Part shown: piece after piece, positions 6,973-12,881 of the stretch
How the letters are laid out: every line of letters begins with the position of its first letter
Numbering within the stretch: position 1 is the stretch's first letter
DNA from: Verrucomicrobia bacterium UBA1211
GTDB lineage: Bacteria; Verrucomicrobiota; Kiritimatiellia; RFP12; UBA1067
Reading direction: 5' to 3'
NCBI GenBank assembly: GCA_002309585.1
Contig: DBXN01000137.1
Span: forward strand, 1-15,439
DNA: 15,439 bases
The notes under the pieces: generated by a model
Told to the model about the DNA's origin: nothing
Databases searched by the model: none
Seen by the model: the letters and a program-made list of their open reading frames with translations, nothing else
Program-made: the position numbers and the translations under genes

Positions 6973-7554
6973 TTATTTCCTTCCTTTCACGTTTTGATCC
7001 AACCAATCCGCAATCGCGCAGGCCAAAGGCGCAACCAAGACCTTCTCTGCATCGGCGCGGCCCAATTTGCGGGGCCCCTGCACGACAAAACGTTTGTCTA
7101 CCGTCTCTGTCCCGTCCGCAGCGGCAAACGCGATCCGTGCGTCAACCTGCCCATCGCAAACGAACCACTCGTCCAGCCTGGCCTTCACGGAGGAGGACGC
7201 GGAGAGAGTCAACCCGGCATAGGGCACGTTTCCGTCAATGAAACGATACCCGCGTTTCGTCAGCTCCTCACGGAGCCGGACGGCGATATCCGCCGCAAAT
7301 GTCGCTCCCGTCGCCCCGCTCGCCGCCACGCTGACCGTCACGGTATCGGTCACGGGTTTCGGCTGTTCCTGAACCGGCGCGGACTCGGCGACCGGCGCGG
7401 GAACGGGTTCAGCAACCGGCGCGGGCGCTTGAACCGCCGGAGACTCCTGGACCACCACAACCTCCACCGGTATCGGCCGCTGCGTGACGCATCCCGAAAA
7501 CACAACCGCCGAAAACGCGGCTACCGCCGTCAATAGACCATTCACCTTCTTCAT
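6973..7554 (-). CDS. Lipoprotein with Ala/Pro-rich tether
   Basis: A 193-aa protein when started at ATG 7554. That codon follows AAAGGA and yields a classic lipoprotein signal (MKKVNGLL, lipobox FSGC, Cys22). The frame is open further upstream but the extension overlaps the preceding gene and lacks signal character. After the Cys comes a Val/Pro/Ala/Glu-rich tether (about 25-70), suited to spanning part of the periplasm. One folded domain of about 115 aa follows (LREELTKRGYRF, LDEWFVCDGQVDARIAF, LGRADAEKVLVAPLACAIADWL). This domain is homologous to domain 2 of the next gene in the operon. Probable location: outer membrane or outer face of the inner membrane. Specific function not recognised. 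Confidence 0.8.
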   Translation of the reverse strand: MKKVNGLLTAVAAFSAVVFSGCVTQRPIPVEVVVVQESPAVQAPAPVAEPVPAPVAESAPVQEQPKPVTDTVTVSVAASGATGATFAADIAVRLREELTKRGYRFIDGNVPYAGLTLSASSSVKARLDEWFVCDGQVDARIAFAAADGTETVDKRFVVQGPRKLGRADAEKVLVAPLACAIADWLDQNVKGRK

Positions 7555-7570
7555 TTCATAATCCTTTCGT

Positions 7571-8989
7571 TTACTCTTTACGCTGATGATAACGTCCGGC
7601 TCTGTACGGAACGCCAGCCACCTCAACCGACATTCCCGGTACGATCTTTCGCCCAGAAACCAAGAAACACTTTCCATTCCAAACCCAGTCACATCCCCCG
7701 CACGGAACTTTTCGGCTGACAATGGCGACAACCTGTTCGTCCAACCCGTCATCACGGACAAGCGTGAAACCGGAAATCAGGCCGTCGTCACAGATGAAAA
7801 GTTCCAACGTGAATCCCACAACCCCCTCCGGATAATTCGGAGCCTTCGCGCCAAAAGTCAGGTGTGAGACACCCCGGGGAATAACCATCCCGCCCGGGCC
7901 GACCTCATTCCCCTCCACCTGGACACCCCAGGTGGACGGCTCCCCTTCCATTCCGTCAAAGATCCGCAGTCTTCTCCCATCAGAGACCGTGAGCCTGAAG
8001 TGGCGGCGGGAAAGACACATCGATCGGCTCTTATCCATCTGATGACATTCACGGTCAAACACCCGGACCACGTAATCACAGGTGTCGTGACGGCCGCAGA
8101 CCATTGTCTCGTCGGAGCCCAACGCCCACAGTTGGATCATTTTCCCCGCACCCGTCAACGTCAGTCGGGGGGCGCCCCCCTCAAGGTCGACCGCCAACTG
8201 ATGCGTCACCGCCCGCGACTGCTCAACCCGCGGATCCCGCAGATTGATCCCGCTCACGGCCGGCGAATGGTACTGGAGCAAACTCGCGCCCGCCCCGTTC
8301 ACTTCCACCTTCGTATCGATAGTGATGCTGTTTGGGCTGGCGTGATCCAGCACCCGAACGGGGAAAACCGCGCTGAACACATCCGGATCATCCATCCCGT
8401 CCCGTACGCAGAAGAAGCGCACCGTCAACTCAACGGTTCCCGCAACCTTCGGACAGACATTCAGAGGGAAAGTCAACCGCTCCGTGGTGGGCCGGTAACC
8501 CAGCGGATGGCGCTGCACCTCATTCGGCCCGTTGAAAAGCGCCACCGTCACATCGGCATAGAGATCCTCCACCGCCTGGAACACAATCTTGACCGGCGAT
8601 GACCACCCCTTCCACATGGTTTCTGGGAACGTCACCGTCGCACCGAAGGGCATTCCATCCGGGATTTCCACCGGCGGCGCCACCGACGCGCCGAAGGGCG
8701 GATACCCCGTCATCCCGCCGAACGGTGCGATCGGATCAAGCGGCCGCAACGGCGGCAGGTTCGCGGGAGCCGCCGGGTTGAACCCGGAGGGCGCTCCCGC
8801 AGGAGGAGCCGCGGGTTGCGGACACGCGCGTTGCGCGACATCCGGCACGGGCGCGGGGGCCGGCGCGGGCACAGCGACGGGCTCCGGCTCGCAGAGCCGC
8901 CCCGCCGCCGGGCCGCAATTCTCGCAAAAGGTGCCGACCTCGCCCAGCAACCCGCAAAGGGGACATTTGACTTCCGCCATGCGAACCAT
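7571..8989 (-). CDS. Zinc-ribbon and FHA-domain protein
   Basis: A 472-aa cytoplasmic protein. Residues 9-25 are a zinc ribbon (CPLC and CENC). A Pro/Ala-rich linker (36-110) follows, then a beta-rich Ig-like region (about 115-215). A FHA-like domain comes next with VCGRHDTCDY (GR at 299-300), LSRRHF (326-331) and TWGVQVEGNEV (353-363), matching the GR...SRxH...N pattern of phosphothreonine-binding FHA domains. The last 60 residues (WNGKCFLVSGRKIVPGMSVEVAGVPY) look like a second small beta domain. GTAGGAAGGAT precedes ATG 8989; ATG 8980 (MAEVKCPLCG) is an equally plausible start. It begins 7 nt after the SPFH gene's stop. By family knowledge FHA binds pThr peptides. The likely writers are the two Hanks kinases at the window's ends, so this may be the phospho-dependent adaptor of the system. 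Confidence 0.82.
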   Translation of the reverse strand: MVRMAEVKCPLCGLLGEVGTFCENCGPAAGRLCEPEPVAVPAPAPAPVPDVAQRACPQPAAPPAGAPSGFNPAAPANLPPLRPLDPIAPFGGMTGYPPFGASVAPPVEIPDGMPFGATVTFPETMWKGWSSPVKIVFQAVEDLYADVTVALFNGPNEVQRHPLGYRPTTERLTFPLNVCPKVAGTVELTVRFFCVRDGMDDPDVFSAVFPVRVLDHASPNSITIDTKVEVNGAGASLLQYHSPAVSGINLRDPRVEQSRAVTHQLAVDLEGGAPRLTLTGAGKMIQLWALGSDETMVCGRHDTCDYVVRVFDRECHQMDKSRSMCLSRRHFRLTVSDGRRLRIFDGMEGEPSTWGVQVEGNEVGPGGMVIPRGVSHLTFGAKAPNYPEGVVGFTLELFICDDGLISGFTLVRDDGLDEQVVAIVSRKVPCGGCDWVWNGKCFLVSGRKIVPGMSVEVAGVPYRAGRYHQRKE

Positions 8990-8996
8990 ATCCTTC

Positions 8997-11198
8997 CTAC
9001 TTCACGAGGTTGATTGAAGGCGGCGGAGGAGGCGGGGGCGTCTGCGTCTGATTGATCACGTTCACCGGACGCTCCACCGCGCGGGCGGCGATATCATGAA
9101 GCATCCGCATCGTCTCCTCATCATGGGCGACCCGCTGGTCAGTCATGCGCTTCATCTCTTCGACAAGCTTGTCATGCTGGGCGACCTCGGCCGCGGCTTG
9201 CGCGGAAGCCGCCTGGGCTTCCGCCTGAGCCTTGGCCGCGAGAGCCTGCGCGGCAGTCGCCGACCGTCCCGCCTCCCGGGCCAGAAGCTGCTCCGCCGTC
9301 ATCCCCTTCTCCGCCTCAAGCCGCGCCTTCTCCAACTCCTGCTCCTGCTGGAACCGCGCCAGTTCCATCAGTTGCCGCCGCTGTTCCGGGTCCTTCTCCA
9401 GCGCAGCCATCTCCACCGGGCTGAGGCCCTTAATCACCGTTGCAAGGCTCTCCCGTTCCTTGGCGTCCAACTCCTGAAGCCGCGCGAGATTCTTGAGCTG
9501 GTTCTCCATCCCCTCCTGTGCGATCTCCTGGGCGGTCCGGGTTTCATAGTTTTTGACGTCGATCCCGGTTTTCGCGACCGTCGCGTCGGCTTGGGCATCC
9601 TTGATCCGATCGGAACGGTGGATGTCTCCGATGCCCGACTGGTGCTCAGCGTCTTTCCGTTCTTCATCCCGCAACACGTCACTGACCGCGCTCTTCCCCT
9701 GCGCGGTGGCGAGCGACTCGGCGATCTCATGTTCCCGGATACGGCTGTCCTTCTCGAACCGATGGTCAAGCTCGCGGCGTTCCCGCTCAAACTGGTGCTC
9801 AAGCTCCGCAAATTCACGATCATGTTCCCGCGACAGCTTCGCCAGCTCCTCCTCCGCTCCCTTGGCATCGATTTGCCCATCGGCGGCCATCCGCGCGATC
9901 TTCAGCTCGACCTCGCGGGAGAGATCGGAAAGTCCCTTCTCCTGCGCCAGTTGCTTGATGTACTCCTCGGAATCCTGGGCGCGCCGGGCCGCCTCGCGCT
10001 TCCGCCGCTCCTCCAGATCCGCCTGATCCCGTTCGGAATCCGCCGTAATGACCAGTTCACGGTAACGCTCCGCCTCGGACTCCGCGCGCTGCGTCAGCTT
10101 ATGCTCGCGACTCTCGCGCTCCTCGTCAAGGATGTGCTCATGCAGTTTCTTATCATATTCCAGCTGACGGCGCTTTGCGTCCAGCTCGCCGTACCGCTTA
10201 CGCATCTCCTCGTATTCGGCGCTGACGAAATCGACATATCCCACCCGCACCAGCTCAAGGCCGGAGCGTTTCAGCAGATCCTTGAGCGCGCGCCCGATCG
10301 CATCCTCAAACCGGGGTCTGCGTTCCGGATCTTTCACCAGATCTTCGATCTTCGACTGCAGGCAGAGATCCTTCACCGCAGCCGAAGCCTCGGACAGCAG
10401 CCACGTCCCGATATCTTCCGCGAAAAGTCGGTTCGCCCGGTCCTGCCCCGTGCCGTCCGTCCCGGCATCCGGCTGCCCCGCGCCGCCCGACGCCTGAACA
10501 CCCCGTTCCGATTTCATCACATTGGCGAGGAACGCGTTCGCCTCACCCGGATTGAAACGGATCGTCACCTCCGCGATGACCTTGACCGGAAGCTCCTCGG
10601 CAGTCCTCATTCCCGGGAAATCCACCCGAAAAACGCAGTCGCCTGAATCGACCATCACCACACTGTGCGGCGGCGGATTGCCGAACCAGTTGATGGTCCG
10701 GAGCGTCCCCTCCGGGTTGTGCCGCCCAGGCCCCAAAATCGCCGCCTTCTTCCCGGCATCCAGAAGGATCGCCACCGTCCCCTCCTGGATTTTGAGTCCG
10801 CCCTTGGCGATGCCCGTCACGTCGGAAAGCTCAATCCGCTGGGCGAAAACGCCCGGATCGCGGTCCCAGACCCCGCCGGCGAGATTCGGCCGCTCTTCGG
10901 GATGAAGCGGATAGTTGCAGTGCGGGCAGAAGCGGGAATCGTTCCCGACCCATGCGTGGCAGGAGGGGCACTTCACCCAGCCGTTCGGCGCCCCGTGTCC
11001 GCATTTGGAGCAGAACCGCGCCTTCTTGGAGACCGAATGCCCGCAAATCCCCCAGCCCTTCTGGGCGAGCACGGATTCCTTGTTCCATCGCGACGCGCCA
11101 AGCAGCAGCGTCTTCGCCTCATCCAGCTTCGCACCCGTGAGCGCCTGCCCCGTCTTCAAATCAACAATCGCCTCGCACGTATCATGAAAGAGTCCCAT
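8997..11198 (-). CDS. SPFH/band-7 protein with zinc ribbons and long coiled coil
   Basis: A 733-aa protein. The N-terminal 100 residues hold two zinc-ribbon-like units. The first is degenerate (ICGHS, then CSKC at 63-66; one of four cysteines missing). The second is complete (CPSC 77-80, CPHC 91-94). Residues about 115-325 match an SPFH/band-7 domain (KIQEGTVAILLDAGKKAAILGPGRH, with the later VTIRFNPGEANAFL and GLELVRVGYVDFVS). A very charged coiled coil (about 325-700) is followed by a Q/P-rich tail with eight consecutive prolines. There is no transmembrane helix. ATG 11198 follows AGGAGAACGGAA. The layout resembles B. subtilis YdjI, an SPFH zinc-ribbon protein that helps localise the ESCRT-III-family protein PspA. 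Expected role: oligomeric scaffold on the inner face of the membrane that recruits the ESCRT-III-like proteins. Confidence 0.88.
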   Translation of the reverse strand: MGLFHDTCEAIVDLKTGQALTGAKLDEAKTLLLGASRWNKESVLAQKGWGICGHSVSKKARFCSKCGHGAPNGWVKCPSCHAWVGNDSRFCPHCNYPLHPEERPNLAGGVWDRDPGVFAQRIELSDVTGIAKGGLKIQEGTVAILLDAGKKAAILGPGRHNPEGTLRTINWFGNPPPHSVVMVDSGDCVFRVDFPGMRTAEELPVKVIAEVTIRFNPGEANAFLANVMKSERGVQASGGAGQPDAGTDGTGQDRANRLFAEDIGTWLLSEASAAVKDLCLQSKIEDLVKDPERRPRFEDAIGRALKDLLKRSGLELVRVGYVDFVSAEYEEMRKRYGELDAKRRQLEYDKKLHEHILDEERESREHKLTQRAESEAERYRELVITADSERDQADLEERRKREAARRAQDSEEYIKQLAQEKGLSDLSREVELKIARMAADGQIDAKGAEEELAKLSREHDREFAELEHQFERERRELDHRFEKDSRIREHEIAESLATAQGKSAVSDVLRDEERKDAEHQSGIGDIHRSDRIKDAQADATVAKTGIDVKNYETRTAQEIAQEGMENQLKNLARLQELDAKERESLATVIKGLSPVEMAALEKDPEQRRQLMELARFQQEQELEKARLEAEKGMTAEQLLAREAGRSATAAQALAAKAQAEAQAASAQAAAEVAQHDKLVEEMKRMTDQRVAHDEETMRMLHDIAARAVERPVNVINQTQTPPPPPPPSINLVK

Positions 11199-11212
11199 TT
11201 CCGTTCTCCTGT

Positions 11213-11569
11213 TTACTGATGTTGGTCATTTCCCGTTAAAGTGTGTTCCGTGCACTTCCGCACGCCCCGTCGCGTCCAGCAGTCGAAGCAGATCGGTTTC
11301 CCGCATCCCTCCTCCGTGCATCCCTGCCGAAGCGACCCGTTCGACCGGTAGAACGTCCCGCATACGCTACAGACGCCCCCTTCGGCCGCGGTCCGTTTAC
11401 TCCGTTCCAAATACCCGTCAAGATCGCTCTTCGCCACACGATACAGCTTACCCAGCCGCGCCGCCGGCAGCTCCCCGCTCCGGACCAGCCTGTAAATGAG
11501 CTGATAGGTGACACCCAGCATCTCCGCCACCTCCTCAAGGCTCATGTATCCCGTCTCTTTCCCATCCAT
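11213..11569 (-). CDS. Excisionase/MerR-type HTH fused to a zinc module (probable operon regulator)
   Basis: A 118-aa protein. Residues 9-56 are an excisionase-family winged HTH (MSLEEVAEMLGVTYQLIYRL, then GELPAARLGKLYRVAKSDLDGYL). Residues 67-109 are an eight-ligand zinc module: CxxC (67,70), C84, C89, CxxC (94,97), CxxH (106,109). Its spacing is almost identical to that of the zinc module on the ESCRT-III-like protein at 3733-4653. The start ATG 11569 has the strongest SD of the window (AGGAGG, 6-nt spacing by the last G). It is the first gene after the promoter at 11602-11630 and ends 14 nt before the SPFH gene. An autoregulator is the simplest reading. Alternatively it may be a small structural protein that uses the HTH to bring the complex to DNA. 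Confidence 0.82.
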   Translation of the reverse strand: MDGKETGYMSLEEVAEMLGVTYQLIYRLVRSGELPAARLGKLYRVAKSDLDGYLERSKRTAAEGGVCSVCGTFYRSNGSLRQGCTEEGCGKPICFDCWTRRGVRKCTEHTLTGNDQHQ

Positions 11570-11601
11570 CGCATCCTCCTATCGGTCCTTTGATGGTTAT
11601 G

Positions 11602-11630
11602 ACTTTATCAAAGTTACTTTCTGATGTCAA
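11602..11630 (-). promoter_or_regulatory. Sigma70-type promoter of the ESCRT-like operon
   Basis: On the minus strand there is a perfect -35 TTGACA (11625-11630), a 17-nt spacer, and TAAAGT as -10 (11602-11607, 4/6). The predicted start of transcription is about 11595, leaving a 25-nt leader with AGGAGG before ATG 11569. The -10 lies inside a perfect dyad, ACTTT-ATC-AAAGT (11602-11614), a possible operator. It is the only strong promoter found ahead of the ten-gene operon. Confidence 0.65.
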
Positions 11631-11670
11631 TTAGGTATTTTATTTTATTTTTGTTTATTTTTGTTTTACA
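11631..11670 (-). promoter_or_regulatory. A/T tract upstream of the -35 (UP-element-like)
   Basis: About 40 nt of nearly pure A/T with repeated AAAATA/AAACAAAAATA words lie directly upstream of the TTGACA on the minus strand, in an otherwise GC-rich window. The position and composition fit an UP element that raises promoter strength. It also separates the REP-like hairpin at 11673 from the promoter. Confidence 0.45.
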
Positions 11671-11672
11671 AC

Positions 11673-11699
11673 CTTGCAACCCTTCAAGGGGGTTGCAAG
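11673..11699. repeat. REP-like hairpin A
   Basis: A 27-nt palindrome with arms CTTGCAACCC (11673-11682) and GGGTTGCAAG (11690-11699), perfectly complementary. It shares the AACCC...GGGGTTG core and the overall length with hairpins B and C, but its outer stem is CTTG/CAAG. It lies between the RAYT stop and the operon promoter. No T-tract follows on the minus strand, so it does not look like an intrinsic terminator of the RAYT gene. Confidence 0.7.
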
Positions 11700-11703
11700 C
11701 AGG

Positions 11704-12708
11704 TCACACCGAGTGTTCCATATACACAACCCCCTCACCACCCCCTCGCCCAACCTGGTTACCACCCCCTTGAGGGGTTGTAACATACACCGTCCGCCCC
11801 CCCTCATTCCCCCGTGCAATCGCGGCCGCGATGTAATTGAGCCCCAACAGCTCGCCGCGCCGCGGCGGCTCATCCGGATCGGCCATCCGCGAAAGGACCA
11901 GCAACCGTTTCTGAGCGAAGAGTTGCGGCTCGACCCCATGCGGCCGGTATGCCAAATCCAAAAAAGTCGGCGCGAGCCGGATCATCGGTACGCCATCCGT
12001 TTCCGACAACGTCTTGAACACCATTCGCTCGCCCGGCGAGAAGAAGGTGGAAATGTAGAGATACCCCTTCTCCACCGCGCCGCGGCGGCACACCGCGACC
12101 ACCCGCGGTAACGCCGCCTCCGGCACCTTCCGCGAAATGCGGAGCGACACCAGACGTCCCTTTTCCAGCAGGTCACAGTTCCCCACCGCGCGCCAAAGAT
12201 CATCCTCCCCCGCCTCCGGCACGGCAAATGGCTCGACCACATGCATCAGTGATCGGTCCCCATGCATCAACCACCATTTGAGCGGGTTGTTTCGAATGTA
12301 GGCATCCACCGCACGGTTCATGCGTTCCGATGTGCAGATGAGATCGTGGTAGCCCGCCTCCCAAATGCCCGGCGCACGCCCGGCAATGTGGTAGTGGGAA
12401 AACTGCTTGAAACGACCGACGAACGCGCCGATCTTCTTCACGGCATCAGCGCACCCCGCCGGCCAAGTGAAACGGAGATGCGCATGGTCGGGCATGACCG
12501 TCCAGGCACGAAGGGTGATGAATCCCGCGAAATGACCCGCTGCTTCGAGAAGGTCACGCTTCACGATCCCGCCCGCCTCCGAAAGCGCCACGCCATCGTG
12601 ATCCACACGGCCAAACAGCGGGCGGCGCGGTTCGAGGCAGATCGTCACAAACATCGATCCCCCGCGCGCATAGTCATACCCGCTGAATCTCCGGTGTGTC
12701 TTGTGCAT
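11704..12708 (-). CDS. REP-associated tyrosine transposase (RAYT, Y1_Tnp) with C-terminal extension
   Basis: A 334-aa protein when started at ATG 12708. The frame stays open to 12885, but that extension is encoded by the tandem repeat array and is Gly/Arg/Ala low-complexity, so I reject it. Residues 1-145 are a Y1 HUH transposase domain: beta strand MFVTICLEPRRPLF, HUH site MPDHAHL (H75, H77), WEAGYHDLICTSERM, and the catalytic Tyr137 in AYIRNNPLKWW. Residues about 150-300 form a second alpha/beta domain (EKGYLYISTFFSPGERMV, PMIRLAPTFLDLAYRPHG) that ordinary RAYTs of about 150-200 aa lack. The last 30 residues (from about 303) are translated REP-like sequence. No good SD precedes the start. 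RAYTs act as single-strand transposases or housekeepers of REP hairpins; three such hairpins flank or overlap this gene. Confidence 0.85.
   Translation of the reverse strand: MHKTHRRFSGYDYARGGSMFVTICLEPRRPLFGRVDHDGVALSEAGGIVKRDLLEAAGHFAGFITLRAWTVMPDHAHLRFTWPAGCADAVKKIGAFVGRFKQFSHYHIAGRAPGIWEAGYHDLICTSERMNRAVDAYIRNNPLKWWLMHGDRSLMHVVEPFAVPEAGEDDLWRAVGNCDLLEKGRLVSLRISRKVPEAALPRVVAVCRRGAVEKGYLYISTFFSPGERMVFKTLSETDGVPMIRLAPTFLDLAYRPHGVEPQLFAQKRLLVLSRMADPDEPPRRGELLGLNYIAAAIARGNEGGRTVYVTTPQGGGNQVGRGGGEGVVYMEHSV
11758..11784. repeat. REP-like hairpin B (inside the RAYT 3' end)
   Basis: The arms GTTACCACCCC (11758-11768) and GGGGTTGTAAC (11774-11784) form an 11-bp stem with one mismatch and a 5-nt loop. 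The 9 nt before it are CCCAACCTG (11749-11757), exactly as before hairpin C, so the 36-nt blocks 11749-11784 and 12846-12881 are homologous and in the same orientation. It is translated as part of the transposase tail. Confidence 0.75.
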
Positions 12709-12740
12709 CACCCACGCGCCCTTTTCCCACTGCCGTTGTT

Positions 12741-12881
12741 CCAACCCGCGCGCACCCCCCCGCGCCCAACCCGCGCGCAACCCCCTCGCACCCAACCCGC
12801 GCGCAACCCCCTCGCGCCCAACCTGCGCGCAACCCCCTCGCGGGGCCCAACCTGCGCGCAACCCCCTCGCGGGGTTGCGCG
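12741..12881. repeat. 26-bp tandem repeat array ending in REP-like hairpin C
   Basis: Five head-to-tail units with consensus CCCAACC(C/T)GCGCGCAACC plus CCCTCGC(A/G) lie at about 12741-12764, 12765-12790, 12791-12816, 12817-12845 and 12846-12881. The two units nearest the kinase change CCG to CTG and gain GGGG. The last completes a perfect palindrome: arms CGCGCAACCCC (12855-12865) and GGGGTTGCGCG (12871-12881), loop CTCGC. The array fills the gap between the RAYT start and the kinase stop. It looks like amplification of a half-REP next to one full REP. It is not a CRISPR: there are no unique spacers. Confidence 0.8.

Noticed and set aside
7555..7761. Longer start for the lipoprotein gene
   Set aside because: The extra 69 residues overlap the FHA gene in another frame, and a normal lipoprotein signal with its own SD begins at 7554.
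9096..10646. Long plus-strand open frame opposite the SPFH gene (also others such as 1677-3044 and 4601-5800)
   Set aside because: These are GC-rich antisense shadows: they have no recognisable domains or start signals, while the minus-strand proteins have clear motifs and operon spacing.
11673..11699. Intrinsic terminator for the RAYT gene
   Set aside because: The stem is perfect, but the bases after it on the transcribed strand are A-rich, not T-rich, and its sequence belongs to the REP family.
11850..11880. Shared PPRRGEL peptide in the RAYT extension and the kinase linker, with CCGCGNCGCGG in both DNAs, as a possible common inserted repeat
   Set aside because: The match is only seven residues, the DNA outside the short GC palindrome differs, and in the RAYT it lies within an otherwise regular domain; chance is a fair explanation.
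12741..12881. Possible CRISPR array
   Set aside because: The 26-bp units are directly adjacent with no unique spacers of regular length, and no cas genes are present; they match the REP half-arm instead.
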